The notes under the pieces are model-generated. The model did no database searches, was not told where the DNA came from, and saw nothing but the letters and a program-made list of their open reading frames with translations. 64,000 bases of DNA from an uncultured Oscillospiraceae bacterium (GTDB taxonomy: Bacteria; Bacillota; Clostridia; Oscillospirales; Oscillospiraceae). The stretch lies in assembly GCA_910587205.1 (NCBI GenBank), contig CAJULZ010000002.1, positions 9,540-73,539 of the forward strand. Direction: 5' to 3'. Both the position numbers and the translations under genes were made by a program. Each line of letters begins with the position of its first letter. Position 1 is the stretch's first letter. Below are positions 17,914 through 27,075 of the stretch, piece by piece.

Positions 17914-19155
17914 GTGGTCTGTACCCTGATGCATAAGCGGCTTGCTGTCGCGGAGCTGGAGCTGGATGAAGCAACCGGCTTTATCCAAAGGATAGACAAT
18001 GTATTGATGCCGGAACATCTGCCTGTTGGTACCTGCTCTTTTAATGGCACAGTTGACCGCGCAGCCTTGAATGAGTGGTGGACAGACCGTTCTATCCCCG
18101 CCAGCCGTTCCGGGATTCGAGAGGCCTTGGAGACACTGGATGTTGCCAGTACGAGTCTGCTTCTGCTCCGCAGCTACGGACTCAGCCTTTCTGACCACTA
18201 TTGGATTTGTCCTCAGGGAGCTGGTTTCACCTGGGATCAGGTCAACTTTTTTGATAATCCCTTCTCTGCCGACATGGGTGATGTTCTGTTTGGACGGCCG
18301 AAGAAGGAGACCGGCTTTGATTTCAGTTCCCCGGACAACACTTCGGACGGATTTTTGAAGAAGCGGTGGAAGATCATCAACGGCAGCCGCTGTCTTGTCA
18401 AGGGCGGCAGCGACCCCTTTCAGCAGCAGCCCTTCAATGAGGTCATTGTGTCCGGCATTATGGAGTGTCTTGGCATCCCGCATATTCCCTATACCCTTAT
18501 CTGGAACGATGGGCGCCCCTACAGTGTGTGCGAGGATTTTGTCTCCCCAAACACAGAATTGGTGAGCGCGTGGCGGATCATGCGGACGATGAGGAAGGAC
18601 AACAGCACCTCTGTATACCAGCATTTCATAAACTGTTGTCAGGCCCTCGGCGTGGGGGACATTGTACCAGCCTTGGACAGGATGATTGTGCTGGATTATT
18701 TGATTGCCAACGAGGATCGCCATCTCAATAATTTTGGCCTGCTCCGTAATCCGGAGACATTGGAATGGCTTGGTATGGCTCCGATTTTTGACAGCGGCAG
18801 CTCTCTGGGCTATGACAGGACGGCACCCCGGATCGGGGTAGAGCGGGATATCGTCTGCAAGCCGTTCAAGCAGCATCACGCGGAACAGCTCAAACTGGTG
18901 TCCTCTTTTGACTGGGTCAATCCCGATGCGCTTGCGGATATCGGCACCTTGATCCGGGGCACCCTGGCCGATGACCGGTCACGGGAGCTCGTCGGCGGTG
19001 ATCGGATTGAGGCCATTGCGTCTGCCGCCGAGAAGAGAACCCACATCCTCCGGGAGTTGGTGATGGCCCAGCAGCCATCCGGCTTAGTGTCCGATGCCGA
19101 GGGGGATGTAGAGGAGGACATTGCGGCGGACTATACCCCGAAAATGACGATGTAG
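17914..19155 (+). CDS. HipA-like kinase-fold protein
   Basis: 413 residues from the GTG at 17914, chosen for GGGAGGG 6 bases upstream; an ATG at 17929 is an alternative. Seen: CLVKGGSDPFQQQPFNEV, a lysine and acidic stretch like the ATP-binding part of HipA and related kinases; LDYLIANEDRHLNNFG, the HipA-type catalytic loop (N-x-D-R-H-x-x-N); and PIFDSGSSLGYD, the metal-binding DxG equivalent. HipA proteins phosphorylate targets such as glutamyl-tRNA synthetase and arrest growth. No HipB-like antitoxin is adjacent, so toxin activity is uncertain; many stand-alone members occur on mobile elements. Its 3' end is 4 bases from the convergent relaxase gene. Confidence 0.75.
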   Translation: MVCTLMHKRLAVAELELDEATGFIQRIDNVLMPEHLPVGTCSFNGTVDRAALNEWWTDRSIPASRSGIREALETLDVASTSLLLLRSYGLSLSDHYWICPQGAGFTWDQVNFFDNPFSADMGDVLFGRPKKETGFDFSSPDNTSDGFLKKRWKIINGSRCLVKGGSDPFQQQPFNEVIVSGIMECLGIPHIPYTLIWNDGRPYSVCEDFVSPNTELVSAWRIMRTMRKDNSTSVYQHFINCCQALGVGDIVPALDRMIVLDYLIANEDRHLNNFGLLRNPETLEWLGMAPIFDSGSSLGYDRTAPRIGVERDIVCKPFKQHHAEQLKLVSSFDWVNPDALADIGTLIRGTLADDRSRELVGGDRIEAIASAAEKRTHILRELVMAQQPSGLVSDAEGDVEEDIAADYTPKMTM

Positions 19156-19159
19156 GAGT

Positions 19160-21123
19160 TCAGCGGCCCCCGCTCTGCGGGAGGCCGCTTTCCCGTCGCC
19201 TCATGGCCAAGCCGCCCCAACCCTGCTCCTCGTGGTCGTCCGGCTTGTGGCCCATGGCGATCTTCTTTTCCTGGATCCTGCGCCGCAGTTTGCGGTCGGT
19301 GAACTGCTGGCCACGGGTGCTGTCCATTGTCCGGGCGTTGTCCTGGAAGATCTGTCCTATCGAATGGAGCAGACTGTTGACCGCCAGGATGGCGGGGGGC
19401 AGAGAGGGACTATCCTGCCGCTCCAGCAGGATCTGGGCATAGGTGTGCCCCTGTTTCGCTGCCTGGGTCAGCCAGTGGATGGCTTGCTCCATGTCCTGGG
19501 GGATATCTTCACCTTCCCAATACAGCTTGCCCAGCATATATTCTGCGTAGGGGTTGTCAGCCTCCGCCGACATTGTGAGCCAAGGCAGGGCCTCCGTCAC
19601 ATTTCCATCTTTCAAAAGCTCCTTGGCCAGACGGTAGGCGGCAAATTCGTGCCCACCCTCAGCGGCTTGCGTCAGCCAGCGGATGCCCTGCTCCCGGTTA
19701 TGGACTTCTGCGTCATCGGCCAGCAGCAACTTACCCAGCGCGTACTGCACGCCCGGCAGCTCTCGCGCCGCCTGTTCGAACCAACACCGCGCCTCCACCC
19801 AGTCCGGCGTGAGCAGCGGGCCGTCCCGATACAGCCTGCCCAGGAGAAGCTGGGCGTAGGGTTCGCCATTTTCTGCCTGTGTGCGAAGCCGCTCCACCCC
19901 TTTATCGCGTAGATCCAGAGGGAAGCTGTCATCGCAAATTACAGACCATAGCCGTTGGCAGGTTTCACCGTCTCGGAGGATATCGTCCGGCTCATCGTGC
20001 CGCTCCATATGCCTGTCCTCAAAAGTGAGGTGCCCCAGACGGAGTGCCGCCTGAATAACAGCATTGTGGATGGCACGGAATTCCTTCTGCTGGGACAGCG
20101 GCACACGCTCTACCGGCTTGCTTGAATAGAACTCGTTTACCTCCTGCTGAAGCTCCAGCCACCTTTCATAGCACGACTTTACCGAGGGCAGCCGTGCCAT
20201 CTGATCCACGATTTCATCCACCTGGGTTTTCATACGTTTGGAGAGATAGCCGTACTGTTTTTTGCCCTTCACGTTTTTTAGATCATGGGATAGCGCCAGC
20301 AGGAGCGTTTCAACTTCCGGGTGCTCACAAACATGGTGCTTCATCTCGTCAGCCAGCTCCAGCATGGCACGGCGGGCCTCTGCCACCAGATCATTCCGAG
20401 ACTGACTTTTCTGCTCGTAGATGTGGAGCATCTCCTGATGGAAGATATCGTTAGTTAGCTTGGACTTGATTTTCTCAATACCTACCGGGCTGAGATAACC
20501 GGGTGCGTCCCCGGCAGACCACGCCATCACGTGGACGTGGGGATGGTCGCCCTCGTCATGGAACGCAGCGTACCAGCGGAACTCGTTGGGCGGGATGTTC
20601 ATGGCGGCGGCGATGTCGTTGCGGTGGGCACGGAGCAGGTTGCGCCATGTCCTGGCGCTGTCATAGCCCAGGCGGGCGGCATCCTCCCGTTTCAGCGAGA
20701 TGATGTGCGTCCACACATTTTTCTCGCAGCTTTGCAGCTCAGCAGTCACTTCTTTCAAATCCACGTAGTCCTCATCGCCGAACAGGCCGTGGCTGCCTAC
20801 GCGCTCCACACGAGGACGGGTAGCGATGTACTGCGCGTAGATATCACTCTGCTGAACGTCAGACCAATGATCCTCCAGCGTCCGTGTGATGAATGCCGAG
20901 GCGTTGACCTTGGTGGGGGCGTCACGGTAGCCGCTGTACTCCGGCAGCTTTTTTGCGGCAGGAAAATCTTTTGTCAGTTGAGAGATGAGCTGCTCCTGTT
21001 TTTTTGTGGCGGACGGCCATCGGGCACCATCGCCACCCGCGCCCGTGTGGCGATGTACCTGGCGTGACCGCCCGCGCCTTTGCCGCCCTTGAGGAACGGG
21101 CTTTTCAAAATCAGTCGGGCCAT
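19160..21123 (-). pseudogene. MobP3-type relaxase with Sel1-like repeats, frameshifted near 5' end
   Basis: The true start is ATG 21123, giving MARLILKSPFLKGGKGAGGH and ARYIATRARVAMVPDGRPP, the usual N-terminus. Around 21006-21012 one base is lost (family sequence expects PPTKKQEQLI); the rest, from TKKQEQLISQLTKDFP on, lies in the next frame to 19160. Motifs: HPHVHVMAWS is the relaxase metal-binding HxH motif. From about 19500 to 19850 there are Sel1-like helical repeats (LGKLYWEGEDIPQDMEQAIHW). The protein nicks oriT and pilots single-stranded DNA during mobilization. It overlaps the RHH gene by 13 bases, as expected for a mob operon. The frameshift would inactivate it unless it is an assembly error. 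Confidence 0.85.
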
Positions 21124-21539
21124 TCGTCCTCCACGCCGTCATCCGGCCTGCGGATTTTTTCCTCAAAGGATAACCGCCCATTTGTGCCTTTCACGTTTTG
21201 CACACTCTCTGCCCTGCGGCGGCGCAGATCCTCCTCGGTGAGTTCGTAGCTGTCTGCCAGAATACCCATTACCATGTCCAACTCCACCGAGTGCCTGTAA
21301 ATCAGGGACGAGAGCCTGTCCTCAAACATCCCAAGCCGCCCATCCAGGGACGAGAGCACCGCCCTGGGCAGCGTGCCGCTGTCATCCTGGACGGCCAGGT
21401 GATCCACGTAGAAATTCACCGCCCGCTCCACGAACTGGTTCCGGCTGCCACAGCCCGCCGCCTTGTACCACTGGTCGATCTTTCGCTTGGTGTCCGGCTT
21501 CATACGAAGGGCCAGACGATCCTTGTTTTCTGTACTCAT
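21111..21539 (-). CDS. Ribbon-helix-helix mobilization accessory protein (MobC-like)
   Basis: 142 residues. The N-terminus RLALRMKPDTKRKIDQWYKAAG with NQFVERAVNFYVDHL has the ribbon-helix-helix pattern of oriT-binding accessory proteins. The C-terminal part is charged and helical. AGGTATT precedes ATG at 21539. It overlaps the relaxase start by 13 bases and lies just downstream of the candidate oriT at 21715-21746. Its role is likely to bind oriT and help the relaxase. This partner commonly travels with MobP3 relaxases. Confidence 0.75.
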   Translation of the reverse strand: MSTENKDRLALRMKPDTKRKIDQWYKAAGCGSRNQFVERAVNFYVDHLAVQDDSGTLPRAVLSSLDGRLGMFEDRLSSLIYRHSVELDMVMGILADSYELTEEDLRRRRAESVQNVKGTNGRLSFEEKIRRPDDGVEDEWPD

Positions 21540-21714
21540 AATACCTCCAAATTCTTGATAGACGCTGCCTCAACCCGTTGGGACGGCTGTGTTTGTGGAA
21601 AAACAGACACCATCGCCCGACTTTTCACCGGAAAGAGACGCCTGTCAAGAGCCCCGCCGGGAAGCCCGGGAGCCTTTGAAAACGGTCCGCACTGCGGGCC
21701 GATGTGACCTGCCG

Positions 21715-21746
21715 GGCGTCACTTGTGACGCCGGCGTTTATCCTGC
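21715..21746 (+). other. Candidate origin of transfer (oriT)
   Basis: An 8-bp perfect inverted repeat GGCGTCAC / GTGACGCC (21715-21722, 21725-21732) is followed 6 bases later by TATCCTGC (21739-21746), matching the nick-site consensus YATCCTGY of IncP/MobP systems. It lies about 175 bases upstream of the RHH and relaxase genes, in the otherwise gene-free 21540-21949. Inverted repeat plus nick motif plus mob genes is the normal oriT layout. Not proven. Confidence 0.6.
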
Positions 21747-21949
21747 TTACCCTAAAATCGGGCTTCTGAGCTGTCCTTCGTCCTGTGCCCGGGGTGGCCC
21801 CTACTGATTACGGCATAGTAAAATTTTCCGCTTTTGATTCCCAAGGGGGCCGCTCCCCGACAATTGGCCACACGGGGGCCAACGCCGCGTTTTACGCCCT
21901 CGAAGGTGGTACGGATGCCACTCGGCGCGCAGGAGGGGTACAAGGGCCT

Positions 21950-22702
21950 TCACAACGCGGAACGGGGGCGGCCACGCTTTTGGCAGCGGCGCTCCCACTT
22001 GCGCTGGGCCTCTGCCAGCTTCAATTGCGCGAGAGATTCCTTTTCGTGTTCCTTCAAAATCTGCTCAATTGGCTTGACTGTGTAGAGCAGACTGCCGTTA
22101 TAACGGCAGCCGTCCTTCCGGCAGATCATGGTTTCCTCCGCTTGAATCAGTCCCTTGTTGATCAGCGAGCCAATGTGCTTCTGAACAGCTTTCCGGCTCA
22201 TGCCCACCGCCGTGCCGATGGTGGCATAGCTGGGCCAGCACTGTCCGCTCCGCACACCTTTTTGGTAGTGGAGATAGATGTACACCAGCAGATCACCGGG
22301 CTTGAGGCCAAGTTGGAACACTTCGTTGGGGACGGGAAACACAGCACTGAACACCTCACCAGTGAGCCATAGTCGCTTTGAGGATATCCAGCGGTTGCGG
22401 AGTGCCGCATAGCTTTGTTCGCGCACGTGAGTTTCAATAGGATTCAGCATGTAGAAGAACGTTTGCCCGTGCTTCTTCACCTTGATGAATCCAGCATCAG
22501 CCAGCATACGCAGATGTGTATGCACGGTTTTTGCGCACAGTCCAACTGCTTTGCCAATGACGGCACAGCTCATTTTGTCCGCCCCATGTTTCAGGCTCTT
22601 GCGGTAGATCAGATAGAGATATACCAGCAGCGGCCCATGTCCCAGGCCGAGCTTGAATACTTCCTGCGGCAGGCAGAATTCGTTGGGAGGTGATTCTGTC
22701 AC
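21950..22702 (-). CDS. Double winged-helix DNA-binding protein of the mobile element
   Basis: 250 residues from the GTG at 22702 (AGAGGTG upstream), beginning MTESPPNEFCLPQEVFKLG. Two winged-helix modules are visible: residues about 10-90 (GHGPLLVYLYLIYRK, KTVHTHLRMLADAGFIKV) and 125-215 (KPGDLLVYIYLHYQKGVRSGQ, VGMSRKAVQKHIGSLINKGLI). The repeat of 'PNEVF-LG...LLVY-YL' shows internal duplication. Such proteins in Clostridial mobile elements are annotated only as helix-turn-helix proteins; replication or copy control is possible. A degraded relative of its second half is at 42647-43103. The gene starts 15 bases beyond the stop of the excisionase-like gene. Confidence 0.7.
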   Translation of the reverse strand: MTESPPNEFCLPQEVFKLGLGHGPLLVYLYLIYRKSLKHGADKMSCAVIGKAVGLCAKTVHTHLRMLADAGFIKVKKHGQTFFYMLNPIETHVREQSYAALRNRWISSKRLWLTGEVFSAVFPVPNEVFQLGLKPGDLLVYIYLHYQKGVRSGQCWPSYATIGTAVGMSRKAVQKHIGSLINKGLIQAEETMICRKDGCRYNGSLLYTVKPIEQILKEHEKESLAQLKLAEAQRKWERRCQKRGRPRSAL

Positions 22703-22716
22703 TAACCATGCACCTC

Positions 22717-23034
22717 TCACTGCTGCCCTCCTGTGTGCCGTTCCACCCACTCCACGAACTTCTCCTTCGGCACCACCATCCGGCTGCCAACCCTCAGCAC
22801 AGGAAAAACAAATGGGGCCCCCGCAAAGCCGCCCTTTGGCTTTGTGGGGAGAGGAGGCGCAACGGAGCGAACGAGCTTTCGGCCTTGGCCGGAAGTGAGA
22901 GATGCGGAGTTTGCGCCGACGACGTGCATCAGCTCGTAACCGCTGGATGGCGATACGCCCAGTACCGTCGCCACCATTGCCGCATTTAGAAATAGCGGCA
23001 GCTCATCATAACTTTTGTACTCAGATAATTTCAT
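22717..23034 (-). CDS. Excisionase-like helix-turn-helix protein with an in-frame inserted repeat
   Basis: 105 residues from the ATG at 23034, with AAAGGA upstream. The ends match small excisionase/MerR-like HTH proteins of about 65-70 residues: MKLSEYKSYDELPLFL, AAMVATVLGVSPSSGYELMH and FPVLRVGSRMVVPKEKFVEW. Between ELMH and FPVL there are about 36 additional residues rich in Lys, Pro and Gly (start VVGANSASLTSG, then KPKGGFAGAP). They are encoded by the structured repeat at 22803-22897, inserted without breaking the frame. The HTH turn precedes the insertion and the wing follows it, so DNA binding may be impaired or the insert may loop out. Confidence 0.75.
   Translation of the reverse strand: MKLSEYKSYDELPLFLNAAMVATVLGVSPSSGYELMHVVGANSASLTSGQGRKLVRSVAPPLPTKPKGGFAGAPFVFPVLRVGSRMVVPKEKFVEWVERHTGGQQ
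22803..22897 (-). repeat. Structured two-hairpin repeat, copy 1, inside a coding region
   Basis: On the minus strand: CTTCCGGCC-AA-GGCCGAAAG, a GC-rich spacer with CGTTCGCTCC and CTCCTC, then CCCCACAAAGCC...GGCTTTGCGGGG. The plus-strand copy at 23111-23205 has the same order. In the first hairpin the inner pairs differ (GGCC/GGCC here, GGAT/ATCC there) yet both still pair, so the structure seems conserved. Here it lies in frame inside the excisionase-like gene. Confidence 0.72.
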
Positions 23035-23110
23035 TTGGAATCCTTTCATTGAATTTTGATTGGCCACACACCGTACCTGTCCCAGCCCCTTGTCGTCGCA
23101 AGTTCCATAT

Positions 23111-23205
23111 CACTCGCTTTCGGATAAATCCGAAAGTTCGCTCATTTCACTGCTCCTCCTCCCCCCACAAAGCCAGGGGCGGCTTTGCGGGGATCCCCGT
23201 TTTCA
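23111..23205 (+). repeat. Structured two-hairpin repeat, copy 2, intergenic
   Basis: CTTTCGGAT-AA-ATCCGAAAG (23117-23136) is a perfect 9-bp hairpin. After a spacer comes CCCCACAAAGCC ... GGCTTTGCGGGG (23163-23192). Opposite orientation to copy 1, about 215 bases apart. It occupies part of the gene-free 23035-23425, where I see nothing else. Confidence 0.72.
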
Positions 23206-23425
23206 CCCTGTTGGCACGCTCACCCCACACAGGGATCTTGGCTGTGCTTCGCCCAAGGAGTATGTTCTTCGGTGGTGGGTATTCAGTTGTCTGTCTTGCG
23301 CCTTGGAAAAGAATAACAGAGAATTGACAGCCTGCCAATGGTTTTGCATAATATTGTTTGAAGCAATATGGATTACCCGGTTTTCTGGAGCATCCTGATT
23401 TTCAAAAATGGAGGGCGGCGCGGCT

Positions 23426-24859
23426 ATGCTTCAGTATAATTTTGACACATCTGAATATCAGCAATCCAGCTCCGCACGGTACGCATCCGGCTGGGATGGC
23501 TGCGTCGATCTCTCGCCCGCCTTTTTCAAAAACGAGGTGTCTTACTTTTCAGATGAAAGGAAATTATACCTCAGCGTTTGTCCTACCTATGAATTTGAAA
23601 CGCTGTTTGGGCTTTACTGCGATCTGGAACTCCCCGCCCCCACAGCATATCAGGATGATCCGGAAGTAGAGGAGGTGGAGCGTTGGCGCAAGGCCCGGCA
23701 AGAGCTCCTCAAGAAATTTGGTCCGGCGTTCGAGGTTCGGACACCGCCACCGATCTATCCTCACGAATCCTCGGAGCGGAAGATAAACGCGTTCAGCGGC
23801 ACAGAAGTCAGCGTGCCGCTGGGCGAGGGCCTTTTGAATTTTTGCTATGCAGACTTTAACTCCGCATTCGAGCATTGTGTGCCAGCATATCGGGAGCTTA
23901 CGCAAAGCGCAGATGCTCCAGCCAAGATCCGCAGCGCGGAAGAAGGCATCATCCGCCTTTATGAACTGTACGCCGAGATATTCCCCGCACTGAGCGAGGT
24001 CTTTTACGCCTCCCTCTACACGGCCTGCTTCCCGCCCCAGTTCACACGGAAAACGGTACAGGCTTTGAAATACTACCAGCAGTATGTTTCCTTCCTGCAG
24101 GCAGAATTTTTGGAACTGATTGAGTTCTGCCTTGACAAAGAGTTCAGGCCGGAGGTGCTGGGGCAGCTGTACCCATCGGAGCGTTATGCGCTTTGGTGCA
24201 AGATCAAAGGCGTACCAGCCGGCCACATGCGTCAGGAGACATTTCAGGCGGATTCCTATGAGCCCCACGGTACGGTGATGCCGTTTGGCGCTGACCTGGG
24301 CGACCCGGACCGCCCCCTCAGCCTGGATATCCCGCTAACCCCGGAGCAGAAGGAATTTGCCAGAGAATACGGTCTGTCCGAACACATCTTGCAACTGCGC
24401 TATACGTTCCACTGCTTCATTTCCACCAGCTACGCCTGTGAGAATCTGCGGGATATGCTCTTTCTGGAATTCACAAAGATCCTGGAGGCCGGGGTGGAAT
24501 TCCAGAGGTGCAAACGCTGTGGGAAATATTTTGTAGTCAAAGGGAATTACCACGGATCGTACTGTGACCGCGTCGCGGTTGGGGAAAGCCGCAACTGCCA
24601 GCAGCTGGCGGCGCAGGAAACGTATCTGAGCAAGCTGAAAAATAACAACGGTGAGAACCCGCTGAACGTCTATCAAAAATACTACAAGCGGTATTTTGCC
24701 AGGGTGAAGGCCGGGAGCCTGAAAGAGAAACAGTTCCGGCAGTGGCAGTATGAAGCCGTCCGGAAGCGGGACGCCTGCTTGAACGGGGAGATACCCCTGG
24801 GCGAATTCAAGGATTGGCTGGAGGCAAGTATGCCAAACCGGGGGAAGAAAAGGAATTGA
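23426..24859 (+). CDS. DUF6076-like protein with zinc-ribbon motif
   Basis: 477 residues from ATG 23426 (GGAGGG upstream); an ATG at 23408 lacks a ribosome site. Mostly helical. Near residue 360 there is FQRCKRCGKYFVVKGNYHGSYC followed by a further Cys about 12 residues on, a zinc-ribbon-like cluster with CxxC. I associate this arrangement with DUF6076, found in Clostridia and their mobile elements; the function is not known. The CGNR-like metal site suggests nucleic-acid binding. It is the right-most gene of the accessory region before the O-acetylation cluster. A GC-rich hairpin and T7 run (about 24925-24987) follow. Confidence 0.6.
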   Translation: MLQYNFDTSEYQQSSSARYASGWDGCVDLSPAFFKNEVSYFSDERKLYLSVCPTYEFETLFGLYCDLELPAPTAYQDDPEVEEVERWRKARQELLKKFGPAFEVRTPPPIYPHESSERKINAFSGTEVSVPLGEGLLNFCYADFNSAFEHCVPAYRELTQSADAPAKIRSAEEGIIRLYELYAEIFPALSEVFYASLYTACFPPQFTRKTVQALKYYQQYVSFLQAEFLELIEFCLDKEFRPEVLGQLYPSERYALWCKIKGVPAGHMRQETFQADSYEPHGTVMPFGADLGDPDRPLSLDIPLTPEQKEFAREYGLSEHILQLRYTFHCFISTSYACENLRDMLFLEFTKILEAGVEFQRCKRCGKYFVVKGNYHGSYCDRVAVGESRNCQQLAAQETYLSKLKNNNGENPLNVYQKYYKRYFARVKAGSLKEKQFRQWQYEAVRKRDACLNGEIPLGEFKDWLEASMPNRGKKRN

Positions 24860-24974
24860 TGGATTGCCGGTCTACCATGGAAATCTTATGAAAAGCGTAC
24901 AAACGGCTGCTTCTGATAAAGGGGAATGCGCGGCGGGTAGGGAATCCGGTGGGGCCGCCCCCGCGGGTTTCCCC

Positions 24975-25002
24975 TTGCGTTTTTTTGCCGGGCAGCTATA
25001 AT
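24975..25002 (+). promoter_or_regulatory. Promoter of the O-acetylation cluster
   Basis: TTGCGT (24975-24980), 16-base spacer, TATAAT (24997-25002), 51 bases before the first gene. It directly follows the T7 run of an upstream hairpin. Confidence 0.7.
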
Positions 25003-25053
25003 AGATGCCAAGCTTGCAAAAATGGCCGGAAGCCGGACAGGGGGTGCGGGGAT

Positions 25054-26834
25054 ATGAAGGGAAGGGGATGGATGGCCCTGCTGCTGGGGCTGGCGTGCCT
25101 GTCCGGCTGCGTCCGCCCCGCCGCCGAGCCCCCGGACCTGCCCTGCCGCGTGGTGCTGGAGGAGGGGGAGGGCTTTACCTGCGACGGCTACGCCCGCACC
25201 GTGGAGCGGGGAGGCACCGTCACTTCCACCTGACCTGTGGGGAGGGGTATGAGGTGGTGGGCGCGGACTGCGAAACCGCGCGGATCCGCCGCGGCCAAGA
25301 TGGGACGGCCACCCTCACCCTGCGGGACGTGCGGTACTCTACCGCAGTGTCCCTCACGGTGGAAAAGAGCAGGGTAGCCCTGTATTACGACCCCAACGAC
25401 GGATCCGGGGCCGACCTCACGCGGCAACTCATTGCCCCGTCCCACCTGCGGTGGAATACTGCCGGCCCCATCTTTTCCCGGGAGGGGTACACCCTCACCG
25501 GGTGGAACACCGCCCCGGACAGCTCGGGCACAGCGGTGGGGTTGGGCGGGCGGCTTTTGGCGGAGGACGGCCTCACCCTTTACGCCCAGTGGAGCCCCTG
25601 GTCCGATCCGGAGCTATTCCGGTGGGAGGAGGGCCCGGACGGCGCAGTAGTTACCGCGTACCTGGGGGCGGAGGAGACCGTCACCGTCCCTGCGCGGCTG
25701 GGCGGGCTGCCCGTCCGTGCCCTCGCTTCGGGGGCGTTTGCGGAGGCGGGGTGCCGGCGCGTTATCCTGCCTGACACCCTGTATGCCGCGGAACCGGGCG
25801 TGTTCAGCGGGTGCCCCCTGCGGGAGGTGTGGATGTTCGACAGCATCCGCACGGTGGCCGGAGCCTTTGACGGCTGCGGGGAGCTACGCACCCTCCACCT
25901 GGGGGCGGCGGAGCCGCCGGTGTACAGCGGCACCTATTTTGACACATTTTCCGACAAATTTGACCGCCTGCTGTCTTTGAAAGACCGGCGGAAGATTGTG
26001 CTGTTTTCCGGCTCGTCCACCCGCTTCGGTTTCGAAAGCGCCGCCATTGACGCCGCTTTCCCCGGCTACGAGGTGGTGAACATGGGGGTGTACGCCTACA
26101 CCAACGCCATGCCCCAGATGGAGTTGATCCTCTCCTGTATGGGCCCGGGGGACGTGCTGGTGCACTGCCCGGAGTTTGACGCATCTAAGCGGCAGTTCTG
26201 CACCACAACTGATTTGGACGCGGCGTTTTTCAACCTGGTGGAGTCCAGCTGCGATACCCTGGCCCGGCTGGACCTGCGGAGATATAGCAACGTGTTCCCC
26301 GCGCTGGAGGCCTACCTGACGGCAAAGGCGGGCATGGAGGCGAAAAGCTATGACCTGTCCCCGGCAGACTTTGACGAGGATGGCGTGCCTGTGGACAGCC
26401 CCAGCTACAACGAATATGGGGATTACGTCGTCTACCGGCCCAACGCCCACACCGAGGCCCCCATCTACGGCCTCCCGGTGCAGTATGCCGTGTCCGCCTT
26501 CCCGCGGGAACGGTTTATCCGGCCTTTGAACAAGATGTACCAGCGGTTTATGGACAAGGGTGTCGCGGTGTATTTTACCTATTCCCCCCGGAATGCCCAG
26601 GCCGTCTCCCCGGACAGCACCCCGGAGACGCGGGCGGAGCTGGACGCCTACCTGCGCAGGGAGCTGTGCGTCCCCGTGATCACGGAGCTGGAGGATTCCC
26701 TGTGGAGCGGTGTTTATCTCTATGGCACGGACAACCACCTGTCCACGGAGGGCGTGGACATCCATACGCGGCGGTTTATTCCCCGGCTGCGGGGGCAGAT
26801 GATACAAGATGGGTTGGTGGAATCCGATGGCTGA
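25054..26834 (+). pseudogene. Lipoprotein: InlB-like repeat, BspA-type repeats and SGNH domain; frameshifted
   Basis: ATG 25054 starts a lipoprotein signal (GWMALLLGLACLSGC). At about 25224 one T seems lost (GTVT-STOP instead of GTVTFHLTCGEGYEV); the rest is in the next frame. Domains in order: a Listeria-Bacteroides repeat (ALYYDPNDGSG ... GYTLTGWNTAPD ... LTLYAQW), leucine-rich BspA-like repeats (VRALASGAFAEAGCRRVILPD, GAFDGCGELRTLHLG) and an AlgJ/DltD-like SGNH domain (IVLFSGSSTRFGFES, VVNMGVYAYTN, ending DNHLSTEG with the Asp-x-x-His pair). SGNH partners of MBOAT proteins transfer acetyl groups to surface polymers. A paralogue is at 28469. The 3' end overlaps the next gene by 8 bases. Confidence 0.78.
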
Positions 26835-27075
26835 GCTGCTGTTCTCCCCCGCCCTCTGGTGGGCGGCGACCGCGGGGGCGGTGCTGTTTGCCGCGCTGGC
26901 CGCGCTGCATGAAAAGCTGTCCTGGCTGTGGGGGCCGCTGTCCGTCCTTTGCGCGGCAGGGGCCGTCCTACTGGCCCTGCTCCAGGGGCGGACGCTGGGG
27001 GAGGCGCTGCCCCTGGCGCTGGCGGTGGCCGCCATCGCCCTGGGGGGCCTCTGCCGGAGGGGGGACGGGAAATGA
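26827..27075 (+). CDS. Small two-to-three-helix membrane protein
   Basis: 82 residues: MAELLFSPALWWAATAGAVLF, then two more hydrophobic stretches (GPLSVLCAAGAVLLALL, ALPLALAVAAIALGGL). Its start overlaps the SGNH gene by 8 bases and its stop overlaps the MBOAT start by 4 (ATGA), so all three are translationally coupled. I do not recognise a family. Given its place it is probably an accessory membrane subunit of the acyl-transfer complex (inference). Confidence 0.65.
   Translation: MAELLFSPALWWAATAGAVLFAALAALHEKLSWLWGPLSVLCAAGAVLLALLQGRTLGEALPLALAVAAIALGGLCRRGDGK

Noticed and set aside
17914..19155. Toxin-antitoxin pair
   Set aside because: No antitoxin gene adjacent; only a HipA-like protein can be supported.
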